Positions 35,683 to 44,632 of a stretch of 64,000 nucleotides of DNA are shown here, in pieces. The notes below the pieces were generated by a model that was not told where the DNA came from, ran no database searches, and saw only the letters and a list, made by a program, of their open reading frames with translations. The position numbers and the translations under genes were made by a program. How positions within the stretch are numbered: position 1 is the stretch's first letter; each line of letters opens with the position of its first letter. The DNA lies in the NCBI GenBank assembly GCA_047634635.1, contig JBLIIE010000008.1:3939-67938 (forward strand). Direction: 5' to 3'. Origin of the DNA: Granulosicoccus sp047634635. Its GTDB lineage: Bacteria; Pseudomonadota; Gammaproteobacteria; Granulosicoccales; Granulosicoccaceae.

Positions 35683-37682
35683 GTCTTTTATTTCCTGCAT
35701 ACCTTCTTGGGCTTCTTGGGCTACTACTGCCTTGGGTTTTGCATCGCTTCAGCGATCAAAAACCCGAGGAGCAGTTCTTTCCCTCAGACAGATTTCTGGA
35801 AGAGACCAAACCGCCAGTCTCCAGAACACGAACGCTTAAATACCGTGCGTTGATGGTCATTCGAATGTTGTCCGTATTGCTGCTTTGTTTCTTGTTTGCA
35901 CAGCCTTGGATGGATAACGCCGTAGAGACCGGTGATACCAAAATGCATCATATTATTGCTGTAGATTTATCACTTTCCATGCACGCTGATGATAGGTGGG
36001 AAAAAGCCATGGAAAAGGGACGTGAGTTGATTGATCAATATGGTGAGGGTAGTAGTATTGAACTAGTAGGATTTGATCAGGCACTTGTCCGAATTGCTGA
36101 TAATACGATTTCAAAAGTTGATCTTGTGCAGGGCTTAGCTACCATGCGGCCTGGATATGTTGCTGCAGATTACGGCGTATTGATGCAGCGATTGAACAAG
36201 CTAGCCGCTGAACGCAGTGAGCCGGTAAAAATCTGGATTATCACCGATCAACAACGTAGTGCGATGCCGGCACAACGTAATGCGTTGTATGCGCCAGAAG
36301 TCTTTGACTTTGAGCTTGTGCCTACAGTTTCGGAGTCGCAGCGTAATGTACATTTACGCGCATATGCCCGCAGTGACGATGGTGTAAATGTACGAATTTC
36401 TGTGCAGCTGACAGCTAGTGTTTCTGAAGTTGCCAATAACGTCTCGGCAGATTCTGCAAATGAATTATTACAAAGCACTGTGACGATCAGTTTTAATGAA
36501 AAAGTGTTGGCACAACGTGTCGTCGGTATCACCGCATCCGGTGTGGAAGCTGTGGTTTTTGATAACCTGATCATGCCGCCTGGGGATAAACCGGTCCTAA
36601 TCGTTAGTGTTGAGGAAAATGATGCACTGATGCTGGATAATAGTGTGTCGGTTGTTATAAATCAGGCCAACCCCACAAAGGTCGCATCACTTCAAACTGA
36701 TAATTCGGCATCTGCTGATGCTTTAGTATTTATTACAACTGCACTGGAAACAGACTCTCAAGCAAGTGTAATCACTATTTCGGGTACGGCTGAACGGATT
36801 GCACCAGCAGTGCTTCATCTGGTTAGTGGACGTGATCTGTCTCAGAATTCATTGGATCTGGATATCCGACAATTCGTGGATGAAGGTAAAAATGCGTTGG
36901 TGTTTTCGAGTAATAATGCGTCTAGCACCGCAGCTCCTCTGATGCAAGGAACTGAGGTTGGGCTTGTCGATGAATCTCATCCCATGGCCTTGGGAGATCT
37001 TGAATGGTATGGAACAGAATTTTATGATGTTCCAAACATCACTCTTGAAGAGGGTGATCGAATTCTGCTTGAAACCACACAGAGGCAGGTGATTCTGGTT
37101 GAACGACAAACACCCAAAGGACGAATTCTGCTGCTTAATGACCGACTCGATGGACAGAGCAGTAATTTGCCTTTCCAGCCTGCTTTTGTGGCGCTAATGA
37201 AATCTATCGTTGATTACTTCGACACGAGCACCGCTTTGCCTGATCTGTTAACCGCTGGAGAGCGGTTACTGATTTCAGGTAATGTCCAGTTGTTGGACCC
37301 TGATAACAACTCTCTATTGTCGCTCGATGAAAGCGAGCGTCTGGGTGGCATTGCCTTGAGTCGGCCTGGCTTGTACAAGGTGATCGGATTGCGTGGTTCG
37401 CATATTGTAAATGTTCAACTTGACACAAATGAAGCTGATTTAACACTCGCCTCTGACGATGCCTTGAATAACTGGCGCAAAAGATTTGACGATAAAGAAG
37501 ATGTTGCGTTGATTGATTCGACTCAGGAATTATCCAGTAGTAAAGCATCAATGCTTGATTCTCAAGCACAACGTTCGCGCTCCAGATTATGGCTGTGGTT
37601 GTTACCTGTTCTGGCAGGTGCGTTGTTAGTCGAAACCTTGTTGGCAAATCGCCGACTGGATGTCAGGAGGGACGGATCATGA
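35679..37682 (+). CDS. BatA-like membrane vWA protein
   Basis: 667 residues. The N-terminus MSLLFPAYLLGLLGLLLPWVLH is the aerotolerance/BatA N-terminal membrane segment, followed by a second span (about residues 57-75). A vWA domain begins at HIIAVDLSLSM, with MIDAS Asp96-x-Ser98-x-Ser100, and continues to IWIITDQQR. The rest is a large extracytoplasmic region with strand-rich repeats, and a last span lies near LWLWLLPVLAGALLVETLL. Overlaps of 4 nt on both sides tie it to DUF58 and the DUF4175-like gene. Confidence 0.87.
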   Translation: MSLLFPAYLLGLLGLLLPWVLHRFSDQKPEEQFFPSDRFLEETKPPVSRTRTLKYRALMVIRMLSVLLLCFLFAQPWMDNAVETGDTKMHHIIAVDLSLSMHADDRWEKAMEKGRELIDQYGEGSSIELVGFDQALVRIADNTISKVDLVQGLATMRPGYVAADYGVLMQRLNKLAAERSEPVKIWIITDQQRSAMPAQRNALYAPEVFDFELVPTVSESQRNVHLRAYARSDDGVNVRISVQLTASVSEVANNVSADSANELLQSTVTISFNEKVLAQRVVGITASGVEAVVFDNLIMPPGDKPVLIVSVEENDALMLDNSVSVVINQANPTKVASLQTDNSASADALVFITTALETDSQASVITISGTAERIAPAVLHLVSGRDLSQNSLDLDIRQFVDEGKNALVFSSNNASSTAAPLMQGTEVGLVDESHPMALGDLEWYGTEFYDVPNITLEEGDRILLETTQRQVILVERQTPKGRILLLNDRLDGQSSNLPFQPAFVALMKSIVDYFDTSTALPDLLTAGERLLISGNVQLLDPDNNSLLSLDESERLGGIALSRPGLYKVIGLRGSHIVNVQLDTNEADLTLASDDALNNWRKRFDDKEDVALIDSTQELSSSKASMLDSQAQRSRSRLWLWLLPVLAGALLVETLLANRRLDVRRDGS

Positions 37683-40600
37683 GCTCATCTGATACAGCAA
37701 TAACCCGATTTGGCAAGTACATTGCACGAGCGCGCAGACGTGAGTCCACACGCTTTGTGTTTAGTTTCATAGCGTATTTATTGCTTGCTTTGGTTCTTAT
37801 TACAGGGGTCGGTACCTGGTCTGGTCTCATCAGAGGCTTTACGCCTGAATTAACCGGCGGTACTCGCATTGTCATGTTGGTCGCCGCCTTGCTTTCTATC
37901 TTGCTACTTCTTTGGAGACCGCTTAGGGCGTTGAGTCGCGATCGAGGGGCCTCGTTGATTGAACGCTCTGATACTGCATTTGACGGGCGGGTCTATACCT
38001 TTCTGGATACGCGAGCAAAGAATTCTGCACAACCGTTTCTGCACCTGCTTGCTCGAGATGCACTTTCTGTTTCCAAACGGGTGCCGCTGAGCCGAATAGT
38101 ACCCACTACGGCCATTATGTTGCCGCTGCTGTTTATCGCCGCCATGGTCGCAGGAATGTTCGCCTTCAACCAGTTTGCACCAACGCCTATGCGTAATGCA
38201 GCCATGCATATCTGGTGGGGTTGGCAAGATCCTTCTCTGGTTGAATTGCGCAATATCACAGTGTCTCCGGGTGACATTGAGCTATTGGCTGGAGAAGATC
38301 TGGATCTTGAAATTGCTCTGATAGGTTTTTCGCGAGAAGAAGTGATTCTTCATGCACGCAGCATTGGGCAAGAATGGCAGACAACCCGTATAGGGCGTTC
38401 ACCTGATGAGCAGTTCAGATTTACACTGTTTCGTGTGAACGAGGCGATGGAGTACTACGTTGCTGCGGCTTATTCACAAAGCGAAACCTATGCAGTGTCT
38501 GTTATTCAACCGGCTCGACTTGAGCGCATTGATGCGCGACACGAGTACCCCGAATGGACTCGACGCGAGCCACTGTTACGCGAAGATGTCGGTGATGTAA
38601 GCGGGGTGAAAAACACGCGGATTGAATTGTCGTTTGTTCTGGATCGCGAACTGCAGGATGGCACTTTGCGTCTCGGTGAGAAACTGGTCGATTTAGAGCT
38701 TGTCGGTCAATTAGACACTGCCAACACAGTTGATTATCGAACCACTCTTATTGTTTCTAATGACACAGAGTACCAGTTGTTGGATCGGATGCTTGACCGA
38801 TTGGTGCCCATTAGTGCAAAGCACGCGGTCATTGTTCGTGGCGATGAAGCACCGAGCGTGACATGGATTAAACCAGGCAGAGACGTAACTGCCTCGCCGA
38901 TTGAGGAAGTTACCATTCAGGTCGAGGCCAGTGACGATTTCGCTATCGAATCTATCGACTTGATGTACTCGGTCAATGCTGGAGATTGGCAGTCTGTGTC
39001 GCTACCTGTAAATGATGTAGCCGAATACGTTTTCTACCTTGAAGCTTTGGGTGATTCTGTTGAAAATGTTGAGCTGAATTCTGATTCCGCTGATCCAAAC
39101 AACGTTCCAGATGCATTAAGCGGCGTGCCAATGCAACCTGGTGATCTCATTAGTTACTATGTGCGAGTCAGAGATCATGACAGTTTTGTAGAAACAGACA
39201 TGATGTTGGTTGATGTGCGACCTTTTGAGCGTCGCTTCTCGGATGGTCAAGGCGGTGCTGGAGGTGGGGGTGGAGCTGCCAACGAAGGTCGAGAAATTTC
39301 ACGTCGACAAAAGGAGATTCTACTAGCCACTTGGAATCTTCAGCGAAGTGCGGAAGCGGCAGGCGGGACGTTAGTTGGGCAGGAAGACAATGCAAGGTTG
39401 TTATCCGATTTACAGGTAACGCTCGCGGAACAGGCCAGGACATTGGCAGATAGATCAGAAGCGCGTGAGCTTGTGCAGCAAGGTGAGAAAATTCGCCAGT
39501 TCGTTAATTACTTGCGTGAGGCAGCTGAGCAAATGGCACCCTCTGCGGCGGCTCTCTCAGAGCTTGCTTTCAGTGATGCCATTCAGCCGCAACAGAAAGC
39601 GCTTCAGTTGTTGCAAAGGGCTGAGGCGTTGTTTGCTGATATTCAAATGACCCAGCCTGATGAGCAAGGTGGCGGCGGTCAGCAAGCAGGTCAGGATATG
39701 GCTGAAATGTTTGAACTTGAAATGGATCTTGAAAGAAATCAATACGAGCAGCCAGACCGAGGTGGGAACAGCGCTGGTGGAGGACAGGAGCTAGATGACA
39801 TATTTGATCGATTGGAAGAGCTTGCACGGCGCCAAGAGGCACTAGCTGAGGCTGCCCAACAACAAAGAGAGCTGACTCGCGAAGAGAAATGGCAACAACA
39901 ACAACTGAATCGGGAACTACAACAGTTGCAACTCGATTTGGAGGAGTTGCAGGAACAGGCTGCCAATGCGGAGGGGGGGGAAGCTGAGGCTGTGGAACAG
40001 GCAGCGAACGCCTTGTCAGAGCAGATCCAACGTGCACGCGATGCCTTGGAGGATGCCACTGATGAAGCTGAGCAAGCTGATAACGGAAGCACACAGGAAC
40101 AACAGGCTAGCTCCGAGAATGGGACTGAGCGCGGGGCCAATTCTGAGTCTGGAGATCAGAACGCTGAATCTTCAGATATAGATGCTCAGAATAGTGAGCA
40201 AAAAGCTGAAAATGCAACTAATGAAGCAAACTCTACTGGTGAAAGCGAGTCTCTTCAGACCGCTAATGAAGCGTTGCAAGATGCGTTGTCGGACCTAGGT
40301 GATGCCAGAACACAACAGCTTGTGACAAGTCTAGAAAAGGCTCTAGAAGATTCCAACATTATATTGGATCAACAACGCACACTGGAAAGTGAGCTACGTG
40401 AATCTGTGGCTTTGGCTCGACGTTCGATTGAAAGTGGCATCATGGCACCTGAATCCACGTTTGAGGAGATGCTTGGTCTGGAGGATCGCAAGCGGCAACT
40501 TCGACGTGATCTTGATAGTGTGCGTGGGGACGTTGATCAGCTAGTGCAGCGATTTGGCGCGCAGGCACCCTCAACTCGAACAGCGTTAGTCAAAGCGATA

Positions 40601-41527
40601 GATAGACTTAAAGAGTCACGCGTCGCCGATCTATTGGAAAATGCGGCCGACTCGTTGAGCTTTGGTTCCATTGCTGTTGTTTTACCAGGAGAGAGTCTGG
40701 TGACTAATGCAATACGGGAATGGCGCGATCGTCTGTTTGATGCGATAGAAACTGCTACCAATGAGGAATTGCGCAATAGAGATTTTGAGCAGCTGCAAGT
40801 GGCTGAAGCGTTGGATCAACTGCAAGAATTAAGGGATATGTTGACGGGAGGTCAGCAAGGCCAGCAAGGCCAGCAAGGCCAGCAAGGCCAGCAAGGCCAG
40901 CAAGGCCAGCAAGGCCAGCAAGGCCAGCAAGGTCAGCAAGGTCAGCAAGGTCAGCAAGGTCAGCAAGGTCAGCAAGGTCAGCAAGGTCAGCAAGGTCAGC
41001 AAGGTCAGCAAGGTCAGCAAGGTCAGCAAGGCCAGCAAGGTCAGCAAGGTCAGCAAGGTCAGCAAGGTCAGCAAGGTCAGCAAGGCCAGCAAGGCCAGCA
41101 AGGCCAGCAAGGCCAGCAAGGAAGTAGTCAAGGATCGGGGCAGGCCAATAGCCGAGGGCAAATAGACGGCATCGAAGGAGGTGCTAATCGTCAGCCTGGG
41201 AGTGAGCGGGCAGAAGCGACAGCTGAAGCAATCGATAGCCTGGTGCCAAGACTCGACGCTCTCGGTGTTACCGAATCAGATCTTGCCGATTTGAGAGAGA
41301 GCCGTGACCGTCTTCTTAGTGGTGGCGGCGAAATTAATGCAGCTAGAGTTGAGGTTGAGTATCGGCAGATATTGCGTCAAGTGGAACAGCTTGAATTGCA
41401 GATCGGCAATAATGCAAGTGCGGATTCGGTTGAGTCTGAGGCAGCCATTCGTCAAGGAGAAACCACAGAGTCGGCGGCGGATTATTTTCGAAGACTTAGC
41501 GAGCAACCTATGAGGCTAAAACGATAA
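37679..41527 (+). CDS. Giant DUF4175-like membrane protein with (Gly-Gln-Gln)30 tract
   Basis: 1282 residues from ATG 37679; AGGAGG sits 7 nt upstream and the ATG overlaps the previous stop, so the longer frame is rejected. Three N-terminal membrane spans lie within about residues 20-170 (FVFSFIAYLLLALVLI, IVMLVAALLSILLLLW, MLPLLFIAAMVAGMFAF). Strand-rich extracytoplasmic domains follow (DEAPSVTWIKPGRD, FAIESIDLMYSVNAGDW). A Q/E-rich coiled-coil zone spans residues ~680-900, and thirty consecutive Gly-Gln-Gln units occupy residues 1058-1147. The architecture matches DUF4175 proteins found at the end of MoxR/vWA operons. Function unknown; the tract is presumably a flexible linker. Confidence 0.82.
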   Translation: MSSSDTAITRFGKYIARARRRESTRFVFSFIAYLLLALVLITGVGTWSGLIRGFTPELTGGTRIVMLVAALLSILLLLWRPLRALSRDRGASLIERSDTAFDGRVYTFLDTRAKNSAQPFLHLLARDALSVSKRVPLSRIVPTTAIMLPLLFIAAMVAGMFAFNQFAPTPMRNAAMHIWWGWQDPSLVELRNITVSPGDIELLAGEDLDLEIALIGFSREEVILHARSIGQEWQTTRIGRSPDEQFRFTLFRVNEAMEYYVAAAYSQSETYAVSVIQPARLERIDARHEYPEWTRREPLLREDVGDVSGVKNTRIELSFVLDRELQDGTLRLGEKLVDLELVGQLDTANTVDYRTTLIVSNDTEYQLLDRMLDRLVPISAKHAVIVRGDEAPSVTWIKPGRDVTASPIEEVTIQVEASDDFAIESIDLMYSVNAGDWQSVSLPVNDVAEYVFYLEALGDSVENVELNSDSADPNNVPDALSGVPMQPGDLISYYVRVRDHDSFVETDMMLVDVRPFERRFSDGQGGAGGGGGAANEGREISRRQKEILLATWNLQRSAEAAGGTLVGQEDNARLLSDLQVTLAEQARTLADRSEARELVQQGEKIRQFVNYLREAAEQMAPSAAALSELAFSDAIQPQQKALQLLQRAEALFADIQMTQPDEQGGGGQQAGQDMAEMFELEMDLERNQYEQPDRGGNSAGGGQELDDIFDRLEELARRQEALAEAAQQQRELTREEKWQQQQLNRELQQLQLDLEELQEQAANAEGGEAEAVEQAANALSEQIQRARDALEDATDEAEQADNGSTQEQQASSENGTERGANSESGDQNAESSDIDAQNSEQKAENATNEANSTGESESLQTANEALQDALSDLGDARTQQLVTSLEKALEDSNIILDQQRTLESELRESVALARRSIESGIMAPESTFEEMLGLEDRKRQLRRDLDSVRGDVDQLVQRFGAQAPSTRTALVKAIDRLKESRVADLLENAADSLSFGSIAVVLPGESLVTNAIREWRDRLFDAIETATNEELRNRDFEQLQVAEALDQLQELRDMLTGGQQGQQGQQGQQGQQGQQGQQGQQGQQGQQGQQGQQGQQGQQGQQGQQGQQGQQGQQGQQGQQGQQGQQGQQGQQGQQGQQGQQGQQGQQGSSQGSGQANSRGQIDGIEGGANRQPGSERAEATAEAIDSLVPRLDALGVTESDLADLRESRDRLLSGGGEINAARVEVEYRQILRQVEQLELQIGNNASADSVESEAAIRQGETTESAADYFRRLSEQPMRLKR
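40850..41119 (+). repeat. 30 tandem copies of a 9-nt unit (GGYCAGCAA)
   Basis: Exactly 270 nt, 30 in-frame units encoding Gly-Gln-Gln. The only variation is the third base of the Gly codon, in blocks: 1 GGT, 8 GGC, 11 GGT, 1 GGC, 5 GGT, 4 GGC. Such block structure suggests growth by slippage or unequal exchange. Since the unit is 9 nt, copy-number change cannot shift the frame. Confidence 0.97.
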
Positions 41528-41592
41528 GTTACGATTGCTGACAACACTAATGGTTGAACGGTTCGACACCGGGCTAGGATTGCTTTAGACTA

Positions 41593-42063
41593 TTGTTTTG
41601 GAAGATCATAGGTAATGCATTCGTGAGCGTTTATCTGCTTTATCTCAATACTGCACAGAAGGTTGATACCGTGGAACACGGTATGGTCCGTGGTCTGGCA
41701 ATTGCCAATCCAGCGACGTGCGAAACACGGGCTTTGGCGAGAGATTATCTTGCGATCGAGCCTGGTGATGAAATCATTGGCTGCAACGGAGACGGTATCC
41801 GTTGGCAGGCGACTATCGATGAGGTTGTCAACGCTACCGCTCAGGATGAAACTGGCGAAGTGGGCGATCCAGTGAGAATACTTAAAGGCTCTTTAACGGC
41901 ACGTGGCGGTCGTTCAGTTGCAGCTGCTTGCAAGCGTATGAAGGATAGCGGCATAGAATTGCCAGATATCATCAATTCTCGTGGTAGCGGTTTCAAGCAA
42001 GGAGCTTTGGCCAAAATACTGACAGATGTCCAGGCTGAAGCATTGGCCTCAGGCCTGAACTAA
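41593..42063 (+). CDS. Hypothetical protein with PDZ-loop-like motif
   Basis: 156 residues if TTG 41593 is used; GTG 41623, with AGGT 9 nt upstream, is an equally good start (146 residues). I do not recognise the family. The stretch LAIEPGDEIIGCNGDGIRWQATIDEVV resembles the carboxylate-binding loop of PDZ domains (PGDxIxxxNG). The N-terminus VSVYLLYLN is hydrophobic but too short for a clear signal. It lies 65 nt after the DUF4175-like gene on the same strand and may be the last gene of that operon; a terminator follows it. Confidence 0.7.
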   Translation: MFWKIIGNAFVSVYLLYLNTAQKVDTVEHGMVRGLAIANPATCETRALARDYLAIEPGDEIIGCNGDGIRWQATIDEVVNATAQDETGEVGDPVRILKGSLTARGGRSVAAACKRMKDSGIELPDIINSRGSGFKQGALAKILTDVQAEALASGLN

Positions 42064-42078
42064 ACCAGCCACTATTCA

Positions 42079-42106
42079 GATTTTGGTGGATTACACCACC
42101 AAAATC
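42079..42106. terminator. Stem-loop terminator
   Basis: A perfect 11-bp stem GATTTTGGTGG / CCACCAAAATC with a 6-nt loop (ATTACA), 15 nt after the small unknown gene and 110 nt before ppa. There is no long U-run after it, so strength is uncertain, but position and symmetry fit the end of the upstream transcription unit. Confidence 0.65.
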
Positions 42107-42216
42107 GAGTTCCATTACGCCTTACTTAACAGTGCTATCGATTGCACTCTTTTTTATAGACGTAATACTGGCACACCGGTAGCATACAACCTTTTATTTC
42201 ATCCTAGAGACCAGTC

Positions 42217-42744
42217 ATGAGCTTCGATACGCTGAGCCCAGGTAGTGATGTGCCTGAACAAGTCAACGTCATTATTGAAATCCCTGCCAATAGTGACCCC
42301 GTTAAATACGAAGTTGATAAGGAAAGTGGCACGCTGATGGTAGACAGGTTCATGGCATCGCCCATGTTCTACCCATGCAACTACGGCTACATTCCTCACA
42401 CGCTTTCTGAGGATGGTGACCCCATTGATGTTTTGGTGTACACACCCTATCCACTAGTGCATGGCAGCGTCATTGCTTGTCGACCCGTTGGCGTGCTGAA
42501 CATGAAAGACGAGGCTGGCCCTGACGCCAAACTAATAGCCGTGCCTATCAAGAAACTCACGTCCATTTATGATCATATCAACGACGTGGACGATCTTCCG
42601 GAATTGCTGAAATCACAAATATCTCATTTCTTCACTCGGTATAAAGAGCTTGAGAAAGGCAAGTGGGTTGAAATTGATGGATGGTCGAATGCGGCTGATG
42701 CCAAGCAGCAAATCATCGAGAGTATTGAACGCGCCAAGACATAA
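42217..42744 (+). CDS. ppa: Inorganic pyrophosphatase (type I)
   Basis: 175 residues, the bacterial family I size. It hydrolyses pyrophosphate to two phosphates in the cytoplasm. Motifs: NVIIEIPANSDPVKYEVDKESG, NYGYIPHTLSEDGDPIDVLVYTPYP (the metal-binding Asp cluster), GVLNMKDEAGPDAKLIAVP, and HFFTRYKELEKGKWVEIDGW. It is a monocistronic gene bounded by a stem-loop upstream and a gene relic downstream. Confidence 0.97.
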   Translation: MSFDTLSPGSDVPEQVNVIIEIPANSDPVKYEVDKESGTLMVDRFMASPMFYPCNYGYIPHTLSEDGDPIDVLVYTPYPLVHGSVIACRPVGVLNMKDEAGPDAKLIAVPIKKLTSIYDHINDVDDLPELLKSQISHFFTRYKELEKGKWVEIDGWSNAADAKQQIIESIERAKT

Positions 42745-42772
42745 CTTTAAAGGTTGATTCGTGCCTTGGTGT

Positions 42773-43045
42773 CTAGTCGATGACAGCTAGCAAGATAAGC
42801 TGCCATCCTGGCTTAACAGTGAAGTTGTTGGCAGTTCCAAAGACGTAAAGTTTGCCGTCCTTATCGACGGCAAACAAACAGCTTTAAGTCGTATTCGCTG
42901 TAAAGCTCTTCAAGCTTGTCACCCAATGTAGAATCATCAAGCATTGATTCCCGTGTCGTCTCCAGGCTGGTACTCACACCCTGGAGAAAGCTCTGACGGG
43001 AACTTAAGAATCACGTCCAGTTTTGCTTCCGAAGAACGAGCTCAT
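42773..43045 (-). pseudogene. Frameshifted relic of a small protein or C-terminal domain
   Basis: Read leftward, two frames make one continuous protein-like text. TLGDKLEELYSEYDLKLF breaks off at a tandem CAAA duplication (42871-42878). Removing one 4-nt copy restores frame into AVDKDGKLYVFGTANNF, then TVKPGWQLILLAVID and a TAG at 42773-42775. A second shift near 43004 would connect back to an ATG at 43043-43045 (MSSFFGSKTGRDS). The ending resembles the regulatory C-terminal domain of potassium channel or TrkA-type proteins, but that is a weak impression. It fills most of the 361-nt gap between ppa and the EboE-like gene. Confidence 0.5.
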
Positions 43046-43105
43046 ACACAATTTGAAAGCAGGGTGTGCTCGATGGACAACTGGCAGGGCTAATGAGTAA
43101 AATGT

Positions 43106-44392
43106 TTACAACCTTTCACGTACCCAATTGACTTCACGGGCGATAGCTTCACTCACAGATTGTGTTCTGTAAGCCTCTGGCAGAACATCCCAAGTGTAAG
43201 TTTCAACCTCGAGGTGCCGGCAAAAGCCACTCATTTTCTGTAGTTGTAGGACTTGGCTTAAATTCGCTTGGGTTGTCGAAAAATGTTCGGTCTTTTCAAT
43301 GAACACTGGCACATGAAAGTGTACGCGCCATGTGGGGTCAGGTTCGCTAATCGGGGCGAAGAATTTTTGTGTCGTCACACCAAAATCTCCTGTCATAGCC
43401 ATTTGTAATGAGGGATCCATCGTGGAGCGAGAGTCCAAGCGATGACGAAGAGAGGTAATCGCTGCGTTCATATCGTTATAGCGTGTGAGTGAGTCGCCAC
43501 GTTGCTCAATGACCTGGTGTAGGTATACAGGTTCGTCGAAGCGTGACAGCTGTCTGACTGAGGACTCGTTGACAAAAGGAATTTCCAATGCCGAGCTCAA
43601 TTGAATTTTGATGATGTCGATACCCGCCGATTGCAGTCGGGCAATCGCATGTGCCGGATTTTCAAATTCTACGGCAGAATGGCAAACGTCGTAGCAAATA
43701 CCGATATGCGTATGCATTGCTGCTGTTGCATCGGAGGTGTTGAGCCCCGTTTGTTTAGCCAGGGATTCAACCGCGTTTCCTGCAAATAAATAATTCTTGA
43801 AAAAGTCGATACTCTCGGTGTAGGTCTCCAGCAGGCAGCAAGGCTCGGGTTCAAGTGCCAACGCTATTGTTACGCCTGTATTCTGTTTTAGTCTGACGCA
43901 ATGGGCAACCGCCTTGATCAGATTCTGGCTAATACGTTGCTCGGTACCTGGCATTATCCAATCCTTATAAGTCCCTGGCAGCGTGCTAATCGATCCATAG
44001 TCATCAGGTGGGTTAAGTTTGACCAATGTATCAGCTAGCAGACACGTGTATTCAAGTCTTGCGTCCTCAGTCCAGTCGGGCTTGTAGACGTCCTCCTTTA
44101 CACGCTCGCCATGAAACACCCCATAAGGGAAGCCGTTTATGGTGAATACATAATGGTTGTTGGCTGTTAGCCATGATTTAAATTCTGCAAGTACGTCTGG
44201 ATCCTGCAAGGAATCCACACTGTTGCGTGACAGACGTAGACCAATACCCATAGGCTTGTCATAGTGCATGGCACTACGTACGCGGGGTATTTGTCTCTGT
44301 AATTCGGGCAGTACATCATTCCAGGCATTGCCTGCATGAATGTTTGTACAATAGCTCAGGTGTGATGAAACACCGGCACAATCCAGCTTCAT
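43106..44392 (-). CDS. eboE: EboE-like TIM-barrel protein
   Basis: 428 residues. The start HLSYCTNIHAGNAWNDVLPELQRQIPRVR and FGIGLRLS-like GIGLRLSRNSVD block, then TINGFPYGVFHGERVKEDVYKPDW, ALEPEPCCLLET, GICYDVCHSAVEFENP and SSALEIPF match EboE, a xylose isomerase-like barrel protein of the eboABCDEF set. In other bacteria the Ebo proteins help deliver precursors to the periplasm (scytonemin, eustifoline). Conserved His/Glu/Asp residues suggest a metal site. The other ebo genes are not in this window. It is divergent from two glycosyltransferases. Confidence 0.78.
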   Translation of the reverse strand: MKLDCAGVSSHLSYCTNIHAGNAWNDVLPELQRQIPRVRSAMHYDKPMGIGLRLSRNSVDSLQDPDVLAEFKSWLTANNHYVFTINGFPYGVFHGERVKEDVYKPDWTEDARLEYTCLLADTLVKLNPPDDYGSISTLPGTYKDWIMPGTEQRISQNLIKAVAHCVRLKQNTGVTIALALEPEPCCLLETYTESIDFFKNYLFAGNAVESLAKQTGLNTSDATAAMHTHIGICYDVCHSAVEFENPAHAIARLQSAGIDIIKIQLSSALEIPFVNESSVRQLSRFDEPVYLHQVIEQRGDSLTRYNDMNAAITSLRHRLDSRSTMDPSLQMAMTGDFGVTTQKFFAPISEPDPTWRVHFHVPVFIEKTEHFSTTQANLSQVLQLQKMSGFCRHLEVETYTWDVLPEAYRTQSVSEAIAREVNWVRERL

Positions 44393-44632
44393 GGGTTAAG
44401 TCGAAACGTCGTTAGGAAAAAAGAGATAATGATAGTTTCATGCCAGATGTGCCCTGATTAACTAGATACCAGTAATGCCATGATGTAATTGCTTGATGAG
44501 CCCGACATTTTTAAAGGATTATGGTGAGTTAACGGGTTTTATGGTTGTGATTGAATCGCCAGATCTGCTGATGATTGCCGATAATTATTATAAGTCTTTG
44601 ATATGTAACATCTGGGTTTAAGTAATTACGTT

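Noticed and set aside
39570..40140. Two antisense ORFs rich in Ser/Cys/Pro/Gln opposite the coiled-coil region
   Set aside because: Composition is a by-product of Gln/Glu-rich sense codons; no start signals.
40850..41119. Possible CRISPR-like or VNTR non-coding array
   Set aside because: Units are contiguous 9-mers with no spacers and stay in frame within a long coding sequence.
40829..41161. Antisense ORF of Leu-Leu-Ala/Leu-Leu-Thr repeats that looks like a membrane protein
   Set aside because: It is only the reverse reading of the Gly-Gln-Gln tract; the + strand gene has a start, ribosome site and operon context.
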